Assembly (NCBI RefSeq): GCF_037975245.1
Contig: NC_092565.1
Location: 3,111,499 to 3,175,498 of the forward strand
From: Apostichopus japonicus
Taxonomy: Eukaryota > Echinodermata > Holothuroidea > Aspidochirotida > Stichopodidae
Direction of reading: 5' to 3'
Length of the DNA: 64,000 bases
The notes under the pieces are model-generated. The model had not been told where the DNA came from. It searched no databases and saw only the letters and a list, made by a program, of their open reading frames with translations. Below are positions 36,780-53,300 of the stretch, one piece after another. The translations under genes were made by a program, and so were the position numbers. Each line of letters begins with the position of its first letter. The stretch's first letter is position 1.

Positions 36780-37055
36780 TGAAGAGAAGTTTGGTATGGT
36801 GAAGTTGGTTCCTTATCTGGTGTCAGTAGTTTGGTATGGTGAAGTTGGTCAATCAACTGGTGTCAGTAGTTTGTTATGGTGAAGTTGGTCCATAAACTGG
36901 TGTCAGAAGTTTGGTATGGTGAAGTTGGTTCCTTATCTGGTGTCAGTAGTTTGGTATGGTGAAGTTGGTCGATTAACTGGTGTCAGTATGTTGGTATGGT
37001 GAAGTTGGTCGATTAACTGGTGTCAGTAGTTTGGCATGGTGAAGTTGACCGAAGT
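36780..37055. repeat. 40-bp minisatellite, about 7 units
   Basis: The unit contains gtttggtatggtgaagttgg and ctggtgtcagta. It shares the word gtagtttggt with the 39-bp array just upstream, and degenerate versions of the word continue to about 37300, suggesting one old minisatellite with two amplified variants. Confidence 0.88.
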
Positions 37056-37291
37056 TAAGTATGGTGTCGGCAATTTCATAGACCGTGTCATACGCGTATG
37101 GTGCGCTTGGATTGGTATATGGTGACCGGCAGTGTAAAACAATAAGATTACTTGGGCATGGTGCAGTTAGTTCCGGCAGTTGAGTATACCATCATTTAGT
37201 TTGATATGACGCCAAGTCGCTTTGCCATAGTACCAGCAGTTTGATATGTCGTCATTTGAATATGTATGGTACCAGTGCCCGGCATCAGTGT

Positions 37292-37293
<2 letters not shown>

Positions 37294-37324
<31 letters not shown>
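37294..37324. repeat. (TA)n microsatellite
   Basis: Short pure TA run at the edge of the minisatellite region. Confidence 0.95.
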
Positions 37325-37328
<4 letters not shown>

Positions 37329-37743
37329 GGGCGTAGTGCCGTTGCTTTTGCAGGGTAATAAAATCTTTATTTGTGTCATCCTGTGACATGGTTTCGTAAT
37401 TATTTTCGTGCAATTCTTGAATACTGACGAGTATCAGAGAACATGTTACACCAGGGTTTCCCTAACTTTATCCCTCCACGAACCCACTGTGGATGTCAGA
37501 GTAGTCCACGAACCCCCAACTTTTCGAGACACGGTCTGGGTCATTATTATACTATAATACGCATAACAGTTCTTCGTAAAAGATCACGTTCATTGCCTTC
37601 ACGACGTACTGTCATGCGTACACCAACTTCTTTAAAGTCATGCAGCCTGTGTCTGTTTCATAATTCAGTTAGTATCACATGCACGATACAGTACTACTGT
37701 GGCAACATATGCGTATGGAATGCGAAAAGAGTTTGTCGATAGG

Positions 37744-38826
37744 CAGTGGCGGCGGAACCGGGGGGGCTTGGGGGGCTCAGCCCCCCCAATGAAAAAGTTG
37801 AGGGGGCAAATGCATGATAAGCCCCCCCAATATTTACCAAGGCTCCGAAACGTGCATCTGTCCATTTTTCAATGCATACTTGTCGATCTGTCTGATGCAC
37901 ACGTATACTATATAGGTGTAATAATTTTAGTAATTGCTGGGGGACCCTCGGCCCTTCCCCTGGCTATAGACCACATTGTCACCCCAACCGCGTCTTCAGG
38001 CCCCGTGAAAAGTGGAAGCAGTGAGTGTGAGTACCGCGGTAAGCGTAACACAACTTCTTAGGCCAATGACTTGCCTCATTTCAGCCAGTTCTCCAACATC
38101 CCCTTACTTAGTGGCGGAGCGTCCATATATACAGTCAGGGGCGGATGCCCCCCCCCCCCCTGACGGACTCAAATGGACTGCTGGCGACCTTTTCAGCTTT
38201 TCACTACTTTTTACTTATTCGCGATTATTGACTATTTTATTGCACTCTCATATACCTATTGACATTTGTCATATTCTGTTGGTGTAATTTTCCGACAAAA
38301 TGGCGACGACACCTATTTATTCTCCGTTTATCTGCAAATTAGCAAGGCCCGAAAAGGGTCATTTCCTGCAATCTAGGGAGTATCTTTAGTCAAAAATTTT
38401 CTGTACGCTCCGCGCCAACCTGTGGTGGCGCTCCGCTTAGATAGTGTCGAAAGCGCCCCTACAGACCATTCTTGACCCCGCTGACCAATACCCCTAGCTC
38501 CACCACTGCCCTTACTACACTCAAAAACGTCTTTGCGAGTACACTACGAGTAATAGCTACTCTCTTAAAACACCATCGCATATTCAAATTACAATATTTT
38601 TTACAGACTTTTACGTGCAATCTGAGAAATTGCAGGCTTGAGACCCATATTTTAGGGCTAGGTATTCGCAGCATAAAACACTCGGGAAGTGCCGTTTCCG
38701 GCCATCTGGGGGTTTGAAAAAACCCAAAATTTTCTTGTACGCTCCGCGCCAACCGATGGTGGCGCTCCGCTTAGATAGTCTCCACACATTAGCCCCCCCA
38801 ATAATTTTTCCGTTCCGCCGCGCCTG
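37744..38826. mobile_element. hAT-type MITE, outer element
   Basis: Perfect 8-bp target duplication tcgatagg at 37736-37743 and 38827-38834. Termini CAGTGGCGGCGGAACC and (reverse complement of the right end) CAGGCGCGGCGGAAC. Next to the left end is a C/G-rich palindrome (gggggggctcagccccccc). No transposase frame. A second element is nested inside at 38109-38508. The shared subterminal block lies at about 38690-38785. Confidence 0.88.
38109..38508. mobile_element. hAT-type MITE nested in the outer element
   Basis: Perfect 8-bp target duplication cccttact at 38101-38108 and 38509-38516. Termini TAGTGGCGGAGC and, from the right, CAGTGGTGGAGC. 400 bases, non-coding, carrying its own copy of the subterminal block at about 38352-38445. 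Confidence 0.88.
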
Positions 38827-38834
38827 TCGATAGG

Positions 38835-42831
<3,997 letters not shown>

Positions 42832-43287
42832 ATAACTGTAGACTGGGATGTATAAGTATGGTGTACATCTAAATATGTTAATGCTTTTACCAGGGTATGC
42901 CTCCTTCGTTTACATTAAGAGAATGAACACCAAATTAAACGTATTTTACACATCTGTATCCTTTGTACGTATTATGTTCTACCTAATCTTATGTTCATAA
43001 CAACATTACTGAACACCATCTATTTGTCATGAAAGCAGTTGGCATACTTATACTTACTTCATGTTCAATGGAACAGCAACATAGGGATACTATAAACAGC
43101 CTAACATAGAAATTGTATAGGTTAGCACAAGGATCAGACGTTCATGCATAGAACACTTATGCAAGGTAGTTTATACAATCTCACCATTGCTCCGTTGATA
43201 CGTTCTCTATCATTATTGGTCCACTGTGCCGATGAGACACGTCAACCCCCCAAACAATCACAAATGAATGCGTTAACGCAGCACAAA

Positions 43288-43297
43288 GTCACGTGAC
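43288..43297. promoter_or_regulatory. Palindromic E-box GTCACGTGAC (CLEAR-type)
   Basis: An exact 10-bp palindrome identical to the consensus bound by MiT/TFE factors, followed by a second CACGTG at about 43315-43320 in a stretch rich in acgtcac/cacatca words to about 43372. The local repetitiveness may explain it by chance, and no gene start lies next to it. Confidence 0.25.
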
Positions 43298-43667
43298 CAG
43301 ACGTCACGTCACGACACGTGTCACATTACGACACGCCACATACGACATCACATCATAGCACATCACATGACCTCTAATAACTTGTTTGACAGAAAACTTC
43401 ACTTGATTTTAACTTAAGATATAAATAACATGAAAATTAACCGACTGCTCAACCAACAGTCGATGGAGAGGCTAGAATCAGCTCATAATGAGCTGTTTGA
43501 TATTAAACTTCACAGAGGCTCGATTTACAAACGAAGATACTTAAAATGACATAATTTTTTATCAGTTTCCACTGTTGTTTGAAAATAAAATCACCGAGTT
43601 CAGTTACTTTAAAAAAAAGGACTTTCTTTCCTTTATTTGACATTATCGTTGTTACCGGAAAATTTTC

Positions 43668-43890
43668 ACTTCTCGGCCTGAAACCATGTCTGCATGAGTT
43701 GTACTTGTTCTTTCCTGACCAGATACACAGAACACAGTATAGTATAGGTGGTTCACTAACCTTTGTCTAGTATATATTCCCAATTGTAAGTGTGATATCT
43801 CACTCGACGTAATTCAGTCATAATCACACGTTCATAGTAAGGAGACTTGGGTGGGGAATTGATCAAGTTGTCTGTTTTTTTATGCCTATG
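43668..43890 (+). repeat. Diverged U2-headed repeat, unit H
   Basis: cacttctcggcctg near 43668, then after about 90 unrelated bases ctagtatatattcccaattg and the family's distal block (cataatcacacgttcatagt, ggagacttgggtggggaatt, gatcaagttgtctg). Most diverged copy, split by an insertion or decay. Confidence 0.4.
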
Positions 43891-44922
43891 GTGGCGACTT
43901 CGAGAAACAGAAGTTTGTGGCTTCGATCTACTTCTCTTGGTTTAAATTGAAAGCACATTTTTGTTCAGTTATGTAAGCCTTATCGGATAGTGTATTTCTA
44001 TTAAGGGCGATATCACCAAATATCCTAAAATTTTCAACTATACTTCTACTGTCTATACTGACACTGCCACAATCTCTCTGAATTCTGGATGAACGCCAGG
44101 AAGGTAATCACGTGCGCAGAAATAAGTCATATGTGCTCTCGACAATGTAACTGCGGCTCTGTATAAAAGCTATGGTATATCAACTGTTACATTGTTGTTA
44201 TATATATATATTACCCCTTAGGATCAATATAATTAAACTACTCATACTCATTCATCGTCTGTTCGTCTTGTATATAAACTTAAAGAATGTGAAGAAAAAT
44301 GTATGTGTAACGTTCAACAAAAATATGAAAAAGTAATCATTTTCATTGAAAAATTAAATATTTTCGGGTTTTTGAAATTTTAATATCAATTTTCATCACA
44401 TCCATATTTTCTCCTGCAGCAAAGAGTAATGAATCTGCCAGCTGAAGACAAAAATTGAAAATTAAACTATTTGCTTAGGACAGAAAATGTTTAAAAAGTA
44501 TATGAGAGTCATCAATTTGACAACTTGTAATATATTGCATAAATGTTGTACTTATCATATATGTTGATGTTTATCAATTTGACAATTCACGATTAAGTAA
44601 TAGAATACTTTCATATTATACGAAAAGATTCTTAAGCATCGTTCATCGATGTTGTTTTAAAGAAGAAAGAACAATGTAAAACTACTTTATTTTAAAACAA
44701 GTATTTCTCGGAAAATTGCCAAAACCATGGGGAAAGATGAATAAATCGTCACTTAGTTGCCACAACGAGTCGAGTTAAAATGGACAAAAAAATCATTCTG
44801 TTTTAAGTGACAATTGTCAGCATACTTGTGTGAATATATTTATATTTTTACTCCACCCGAATCCTTTAAACGTTTACAAGTTAACATTTCTGGTCAATTA
44901 TTTTTTTTAACTTGAACGTTTT
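43891..44922. other. Intergenic, 3' side of SLC10 copy 3
   Basis: No gene seen. A minus-strand AATAAA (tttatt at 44686-44691) is a candidate poly(A) signal for copy 3. Confidence 0.5.
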
Positions 44923-46476
44923 TTACTCAGACGGTTCAAAAGCAGGATTTACTTCGGCTAATGTTTCATCACCAAAGTTTGCTTCACATGCTACGTCATA
45001 CTTCACAACAGATGGAGCCTTCACTTTGCCTGAGATGGTCTTAATTTCTCCGTTACGTTCCTTCACCTTGATTTCTTTGACCTCATATTCCTTCTGCTTC
45101 TTCTCCTCGTCCTCCTTCTTGTCATCTGATTTTTCTTCCTCTTTTTCGTCATCGTAAGGACATTTGCCCCAGTAGAACTTCTTGAGTAGGATATAAATGA
45201 TGGTTAAAGCAACCCCTTCGAGAGAGGTGAATACGAGAATCAAGTAAGGGAGACGCGTCGCCAAATCCGAGACAGGTTTTTCGTAAAAGAAGTACAGCAC
45301 TGTTATAGCTAGAACAGCGTTCTGTACTCCGGTCTCCAGGGCTACCGTAGCAGAGCGTTGAGTCGTCTGCCGGAGGACCTTGGATATGAAGAAACCAGCT
45401 CCACCACCGACCAGAGGAAATATGATTGCAATCACGAAATATTCCCACGGTGAATCAAAGATGAACAAATTAAATGGTAAATCCGTACATATTAGGATGA
45501 GCATGATGACGCCAGAGACAGGCTTGACGTACTTATCAGCAATGTCTTTGAGTTTAGCTTTCCACCAACCCAGAAAGATACCGATGCTGAGCGGTACCAC
45601 GAGAGACACGAGTTGTATGAAGATTTCCAAGAACGGTGTTCTGATGGTTTCGCCAGCTGCAACGAACGATCTTCCGTAGATGAACAGATTGAGAGGCATC
45701 ATTGCAAGAGCAAAGAGGGTCGAGAAGAAGGTCATTGTTATGCTGAGGACGTAGTCCACGTCAAGTAGGACGCTCAGGACATTACTGATGGAACCACCGG
45801 GACAGGAACCGTCCAAGACAAGACCAAGAGAAGCTGGACCATCGACACCAAATATTTTGGCCAATGACCACGCGGTAAATGGCATGATAATGAACTGACA
45901 AAACATACCGATAATCACACCGTACGGTCTACGGATAAGGCTGTATATGACTTTAATATCGGTGGTTATCCCGATCAGGAAGATCGCTACTATCAGGGCG
46001 ACCAGTACCAAGTATCGCACATAACGAGCCGCGGCTGCTTCCACGCGGTTGACATTCACTGTTTCAGTCCATATAACGTTGGATTCCCCTGCTTGGTTCT
46101 CCGCGATCAGTTCAAGATTGCCGATAGTTATCTTCTGGCCAGTTATCAATATTGACAAGACTTCATCATAACTGCTCGCTTCACCTTCCACTCCTTCCAA
46201 GGGCGCTGCTGCGATAACAAAATCGCCAGTTACCCAGCGTGGAGTTATTGTAAATGTTCCGGGAAGGGTGATGGAATCGATGGTAATATTCAACCACACT
46301 CTCTCATCTATGAATAAAGTTGTTGTCGCATTTGGAGAACTGCTCTGTAATTTGAAATAGTCCTCCCACCCAGTAGGTGCATTCTCCTCCTGGCCATTGC
46401 TAGTGTATAGGACCGCAGATATTAGAATGAACGACAACAGGGCAAACGTGGTCGTTCTTGATGCATAGAAAGCCAT
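44923..46476 (-). CDS. SLC10 family transporter, copy 3
   Basis: 517 residues from the ATG at 46476 (MAFYASRTTTFALLSF, a typical signal peptide ending near residue 28). The open frame extends 62 codons further upstream, but the minus strand has ttttctcaccttcag ending at 46525, a strong acceptor about 48 bases before this ATG, so the extension is probably intronic. Extracellular domain about 29-145; SBF core about 148-437 with CQFIIMPFTAWSLAK (193-207), DGSCPGGSISN (222-232, Ser replacing Thr of copies 1 and 2) and ETGVQN (381-386). The Trp-His-Gly after FYW in the other copies is WGKCPYDD here. The tail is long, Lys/Glu-rich (442-475) and ends NPAFEPSE. Most diverged of the three. Substrate unknown; family assignment is firm. 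Confidence 0.93.
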   Translation of the reverse strand: MAFYASRTTTFALLSFILISAVLYTSNGQEENAPTGWEDYFKLQSSSPNATTTLFIDERVWLNITIDSITLPGTFTITPRWVTGDFVIAAAPLEGVEGEASSYDEVLSILITGQKITIGNLELIAENQAGESNVIWTETVNVNRVEAAAARYVRYLVLVALIVAIFLIGITTDIKVIYSLIRRPYGVIIGMFCQFIIMPFTAWSLAKIFGVDGPASLGLVLDGSCPGGSISNVLSVLLDVDYVLSITMTFFSTLFALAMMPLNLFIYGRSFVAAGETIRTPFLEIFIQLVSLVVPLSIGIFLGWWKAKLKDIADKYVKPVSGVIMLILICTDLPFNLFIFDSPWEYFVIAIIFPLVGGGAGFFISKVLRQTTQRSATVALETGVQNAVLAITVLYFFYEKPVSDLATRLPYLILVFTSLEGVALTIIYILLKKFYWGKCPYDDEKEEEKSDDKKEDEEKKQKEYEVKEIKVKERNGEIKTISGKVKAPSVVKYDVACEANFGDETLAEVNPAFEPSE

Positions 46477-46539
46477 ACTGTTGTAAGCGTATGGACTGTT
46501 GTGTGCTAATGTTAGGGACTGCCCCTGAAGGTGAGAAAA

Positions 46540-49500
46540 GGATCGAAATATATTCGTGAACCAGTATACGTACATATGCGTCATACAATTCCATTTATTT
46601 ATCAAATGAGTAGTGCAGTGCAAATAAAATATTGAGAAATAGATTATGATAACAAAATTCATATTATAGTATAATATGAAACATAATTATATAACGACTA
46701 TGAGAATTCGTTTTATCGGAAGTATTTCGGTACTTCGGTAAAATTCCAACGCCCATCATAACAGGAACACACTTTCTTCTAATGTATCAAACCGGTTCAT
46801 TTGGAACTTTCAACATAATAATAGTACATACAATACACCATAAATTCACAGTCTCGCTCAGTCATAAAGCATCATTTAGAATATATATTTATTAACAATC
46901 TTGAAAAATAACACCGACTAAAAGTGTATCGCAACAAAGTTTCAAAGAGGGAAACAAAACGTTCTCAAAAAAAAAAATGGTAAATAATCCAATCAGTGAC
47001 ACTAGCGACTTTGCTATTACTAATTTGTGACATCAATGTGAGAAAGTAACTAGCTAATTTGCATTTCTGTTTATGCGTTTGGTTGGTCAATGTTGCAGCG
47101 GCTTTTCGTCTATGGGCACCATAGACGAAATTGGTGAAGTTAAATTCTTACACCAAACTAACCTTTAGTAGTGAGTAGTAATAGGACCTACTGAATGCTC
47201 TCAATTTCATAATATTATCGCATGACACTTGTTTTTAGAGTAGAACTAGATCAAAATGCAACTACAAAAAAATCGGAAATGTTTAATTTGTTTAGATAGT
47301 TTCTTAATTATTATATTAATATTATTTCTTAATAAGCTAACGATAGAATCTTAGTATCGAGTACACAGTATATCCCAGATATACCAAAGTCATTTGACCT
47401 AAAAAGTTGCGGTAGCAAATCAAATATACTTTTAAAAACCGCATAGAAAATCAACTGCATTTGTGTAATTATTTTGGCTTCTTTTATTTACCTATACTCT
47501 TTGGTAAAAGTGATTTACAAACATTGAAAACTGAAGCCTGGTGAATCTACAGAGGAGGACGTACCAAAACATATTGAGAGCAAACACGCAAATTTTAAAG
47601 TTTGTTGATGACGAGCTAAAAGATGAAGCAAACCCGTTAATCTGAAAAATATCAATTTTTTTTAACTGATCAATACTATCAACTTCGCTGGCATTTTGAA
47701 GAAATTTACAGAACGGTAGACATTCATGCGATTTCGGCAATATTTGATCGTTTGTGTTGTTTTTGCTTCTTATTTGAAAGAAGTTAATTCAAAATTCTTT
47801 GAACAAAACCTGTCAAATTTATACCTATAAGTTATTTCTCGAACTGCACTACCTACTTTTACAAAGTTGTTTTGTTGTCATTAAGTTAGCAATTTGATAT
47901 TCAGGTACTAAATACTTTTGGGATTTTTTATATTGAACACATAAAAACATAACTTTTACATGTATTTTGGATAACATGGTGCTTAGTATCCCCAAACCTT
48001 TGTTATGCTATGACAAAATTTATATAATATTATCACAAATTAGAACCAGGAGAATAACAAACAATAAAAAACAAAAGAACAGAGAAAGAAAAGGGAAATT
48101 ATTAATAGTATCGACATTATGGATTGAATGGAATCAACAGGCCTCATATTTTACCCATGTGTCTTCTTTTTTTTTACTAAATAGGACATTATTTTAGCAG
48201 ATCATTTATTAAGGGATTAATAACAAAGATAATATCTCTCTCTTTATACATCTTTCCATTGTTTGTATATTTCTTATATACTTGTTGGAAGCTTAACCAT
48301 TAACCTTCGGTTTCTAGAAAAACGTATTTTAATTTTCATGGATGTTGTTCGCTAATACCTTAGTATGTCAATCTCACCCAAGTAGCAAACTTGCGTTAAA
48401 TAATTCACAAGAGAATCCTTAGTTATTCTTCAACTCATAGTAAATCCACTGTGATTCAACCAGTTTACGGCATGCTGTGGCGTAAATAAATAAGTACAGC
48501 AGTAAGCCCAAAATAACCGAGTCAGTAAAGCTTTATATATGGAAAGAATATACAGAGAAATGGTAATAAAAATAAATAAAACAGGGCAGAAGAAGAACCA
48601 ATGAGTTTGGCTTTTTCTAACTAATTGTTAATTCTGACTAATATAGGGTTTGGAAGGTATTGTCAAAATTATAAGCAAGCTCTTTTGTAACCGTTTCATG
48701 AATGCAGATATGACATGCATTTTTTCAGCAAAATTACTATAGCAATATCGCCGCTGAAATGCAAATATCTGAGCACAGACAGTTGAAAAGAAGAATCGCA
48801 TTACCATGTTAGTGTTTTAATAGCATATTCTTACTTGTATATCTTCTATTTAAATGACATTAATAACAAACCGCTAAAAGCACACCATTTTCAAGTCATC
48901 ATGAAAGGATAAACTTACCTGTAACAAACGAACCACTGAATTACTGATCAAATATGAAACAACATAAATATCAACGTTTTACTCAAAATCCTTTGTAAGT
49001 ATCACTCTTGAGATGTCAACGGTAGTTATGAAATTGTCACTCTTGCTCAAAGCGACTCGTTTCTTACTGAGCTATGACTATTCATACTTTTTTTGTGATA
49101 GTTATCTTCTGTTCCGTTTTTTTTAACCAATCCAGTTTTATTTACCCACTTGTTAACACGATGTCATAAAAACAAGTATATAATCTACCTCATAGACTAT
49201 TTGCCTCAATAGGATAATGCGGTATCAAGGTTTAAAGTTGAACTGGATAGGCGGAGTACTTAATTATACACCGAGCTACGACACATAGGCATGTTATGCA
49301 TAACTTACCCACTCATTGTACCCTATCATGATTTATCGAAACTATAGAAACCAAAAACTTAAAATAGTCGAAATTAAGAACATCAATTAACTGTTCAAAA
49401 GAAAATCTGTTTGCATTTTATCCAAGAACTTCAGTTTAAATGTTACGTACGGGTTTATCACTGATGATTGATATCTTTTGTCTTTTTTAATGCTTATTAT

Positions 49501-49610
49501 ATGGAAGGGTATCAACAAAGACAGTGCCATAAGTAGTCAAACGTTCGGCACTGTAAGTAGTGCTCTTGAAAAACTTGAAAGGCGTCAGTACTTAACAAAG
49601 AACAAAGTTC
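46540..49610. other. Intergenic or 5'UTR intron of SLC10 copy 3
   Basis: No coding sequence seen. A 12-bp perfect stem with a 3-base loop (tttcgtctatgg / ccatagacgaaa) is at 47104-47130. A minus-strand donor tttgttacag|gtaagtttat has its exon edge at 48919 and could close a non-coding first exon of copy 3 (intron about 2.4 kb to the acceptor at 46524/46525). Confidence 0.45.
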
Positions 49611-49619
49611 ACCCATGAT

Positions 49620-50036
49620 GGAAAAGAAAAGAAAAGAAAAGAAAAGAAAAGAAAAGAAAAGAAAAGAAAAGAAAAGAAAAGAAAAGAAAAGAAAAGAAAA
49701 GAAAAGAAAAGAAAAGAAAAGAAAAGAAAAGAAAAGAAAAGAAAAGAAAAGAAAAGAAAAGAAAAGAAAAGAAAAGAAAAGAAAAGAAAAGAAAAGAAAA
49801 GAAAAGAAAAGAAAAGAAAAGAAAAGAAAAGAAAAGAAAAGAAAAGAAAAGAAAAGAAAAGAAAAGAAAAGAAAAGAAAAGAAAAGAAAAGAAAAGAAAA
49901 GAAAAGAAAAGAAAAGAAAAGAAAAGAAAAGAAAAGAAAAGAAAAGAAAAGAAAAGAAAAGAAAAGAAAAGAAAAGAAAAGAAAAGAAAAGAAAAGAAAA
50001 GAAAAGAAAAGAAAACAAAAGAAAAGAAAACAAAAG

Positions 50037-50069
<33 letters not shown>

Positions 50070-50085
50070 ACAAAACAAAACAAAA

Positions 50086-50119
<34 letters not shown>

Positions 50120-50330
50120 ACAAAACAAAACAAAACAAAAAAAACAAAACAAAAAGAGAAGTAAAGTAAAGTAAACAAAACAAAAAAATACAACAAATCA
50201 AAACAAAACAAAATATAACAAAACAAAACCAAAGAGAAGAGAAGAGAAGAAAAAAAACAAAAAAACAAAACAAAATAAACAAAATAAAATAAACAAAACA
50301 AAAGAAATCAAATGAAAAGAAAAGAAAGGT
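49620..50330. repeat. (AAAAG)n array grading into (AAAAC)n
   Basis: A pure purine GAAAA repeat runs to about 50014 (roughly 79 copies), then gaaaa and caaaa units alternate, then mostly caaaa to about 50155 and a degenerate A-rich border to 50330. All six frames across it are artefactual. Confidence 0.95.
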
Positions 50331-53300
50331 ATAGTGACAAAAGAAAAGAAATGAAGAAAGGACATGCAACCTTTTTCTAACGTTTGTTAAGCAGACATCA
50401 TATTTTCTGGAGTACATACCATATAACAATAAAATATCTATCGCTCGTAATAGCGGCGTTGACCGTCGATAAATTATTGCATTATTTGGTAACAAACATA
50501 CTTCTTAACCAACCATAAAAATCGCACCCATCGGACAAATTTTTAATTGCTTAAAATTACCAACACGTTTTACGTCATCAAGTCACTTTTATTAGCAAAG
50601 TAAAATGTCAAAGACCTTTCTCACAAGTTTAATCTGTATGAACAAGTGTCGTATGATCTTTTAAATTTGAACATAAGTTGAACATCAACGTTTTTCACTT
50701 ATATTTAGAAATTTAATGACAGAACAAAAAGAAGATAAAAAGAAAAGAAAACAGTTTTGATGTTTGCAGCCAGTTAACACGCCCTCACACGGTGAAAACA
50801 TTCGACTTTGCTTGTGCTTCATGTTACAATCATGCTATCATGAAGTATATACCTCATTGTTTTAAATTCAAACCAGATACGTATCAGCGATTATCCCCCC
50901 AAAATGGAAAATGGAACCTAACTTTAAAGTCTTAATATGCCTCAGATATGTACCATTGACTTCTGAAAGTTTTTTTTTGGTAGGGGAAATCCCAGACCAC
51001 TCTGCACGTGATTCGGCTTCAACGACCACAAGACCATAAACTCTCCTGGTAAAATAACCGTGAAAATAACCGATTTAGCTAACTGCGTTGAAGGGCATGT
51101 TATTCAAGGGTGGAGTTAATAAGGTAGCTCAAAGTTGATCAATTCAGTTGATATGCATGGGAAGTTGAGTGCCGACTATATACTTAACAAGTGTAACTGG
51201 ATCAGTACGGTATGGATATTAAAATCTCGGGCGGATCTAGGATAATATGAATGAGGTTTTTTTTTCTCAAATCTTTTCTTTTGCCCTGGGTCCCTTGGAG
51301 GCGACTCCGATGTAAAGGGGGGGGGGGGGTCTGCGGTTCTCGCCAAGAACAAATTACAATTTTGGACATCAACTGCTGTTACAGGGGGTACAACCCTTCC
51401 CCCACCCTTCTACACCGCCTTGACCGCCCCTGGGGATAACATGGATTCAAACATGAATTGCAGGTTCAAAGTTATCTTTAAATGATGCAAATTAAAGTGC
51501 CTAAAATGTCATATAAGTGAAAATTTGGAGAAAAAATTATGTTATTAAACATTTTTATTAAATCAATAAAGAATATAGGCTATATTTACCTTGATACTCT
51601 GTTTTAGCTATATTCCTGAAATGATCGACCAGTGACTTCCAATTTGCAGTTGCAATGAGAGGTCGGCAAACTCATTAAGTTACAGTAATCTTATCAATTT
51701 ATCGAATGAAAGTAATAAAACGATGCTGCTTATAGAGGCAAATGATTGGCCCAGGAGTGTGCGATACTGTCCTGTAAGCTGTCGTTTGTAATATCGACCT
51801 TTGGAAGATATCAAATCAAGTCCGTGTGTGCTTACAGTGTTGCTGGCAAATCAACACACACGAACACTAGCGAATTTAATCACACAAACTTCTTTCCAGT
51901 CCAAGGCATATTTATATTATTTCAACAATAAATGGTAAACTCGGTTAGCGCAACGCTTACCTCCCCCGGGTCCTTCAAATAATAATAATAATAAAAATAA
52001 AAATAATAATAAAAATAATAATAAAAATAAAAATAATGATAAAAAATAATAATAACAACAATAACAATAACAATAATACTAGTAATAACAATAACAACAA
52101 CAAAAACAATAATACTAATAATACTGAAAATATTAAAAAATAATACAAAATACAAACGAGTATAAAATAACGACAGTGAAAAAGAAACAGAAAATAAATT
52201 ACAATAGTATAAAAAAAATAGCGCAAGGGACAATCGATTAAATAGAGAATAAAAATCATGAGACATAAATAAAAGTCCTTAATTGATATAAGATTTAAAC
52301 GCAACCCGAATAACGATTTTCTTGCTTATATGACAAATAACAAATAGTCCATTGCATTTAAGTTAGAAGTGCATGGAGCCATATCATATTCATAACTCAT
52401 AAAATGTATTCGAGTCCGGACTAGTTACAACCATGACGCCGCAGTGGAGCGATCCAAGAAGCCAATTCGACTAGAGTTTTGAATTGCTGGTCCTCAGCCA
52501 GGCGTGACCAAACTTTAGATGAGCTCGTGATGACTCTTCTAATTTAAAAGGAAAAGGAGATTAGAAATATATTCCTAGAATATTCAAATGTTTATTTCAC
52601 ATGTATACAAGTTAATTGTTTTGAGAATACTTATTTCCAAATATGACTTATCAAATACATTTAAATAACGTTGAATGTCTTCGTAGAAATGCTTCAAACT
52701 TGACTTCGAGGAATTTCAGCTTGTAAATACTGTTAGATATAGCAGAACGTGAGAATGACGTCATACAAAATGGCGCCGTTACTTCTTGCGGCTGTTTGTT
52801 AGTATGTTGCGTAATCGTTCACTATGCCAGTCGATTGAATTTTTATTATGTAGTGTCAGTCCGTGTCTTCGTTTTACTTTACCGTATAAATACATTATAA
52901 AAGTGATCATACTTTATTTCACCTTGAAAGATGACTTTATAGTCACAGAGAAATTATGTTGATATGCTACGGACCACTAATATGTTACGGTCCTCTAGAA
53001 AGACTTCCATCCGTGCAGGTGACACTTTTTGCGACCTTTTAGTTTTTTGAGTAAATATTCATAAATATCAGAAGAGTTCATCAATCAAACTGACTGATAA
53101 ATATATACAATGTCTATTATACATTCAAAAAGGTCAGCTCCTCAGAAAAACTTGACCCAAACAAAATCGATTTTATTCCCTGAAATAAGGTGTTCTTCGC
53201 AATACATTACAAAGTTGTCTTGGAAAAGTGCATGTCGCGGGATTTTAACTTGTGGGATCTCTGGTTTTTTGACAACAATTGACATTGACAATCAGACCTG

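Noticed and set aside
46477-46662. 62-codon N-terminal extension of SLC10 copy 3
   Set aside because: It crosses a strong acceptor, the paralogues lack it, and the downstream Met begins a normal signal peptide.
49512-50495. 327-, 230-, 186- and 184-codon frames rich in Phe/Leu/Ser/Cys or Lys/Glu/Arg
   Set aside because: Products of the AAAAG/AAAAC array; no unique sequence with protein-like features.
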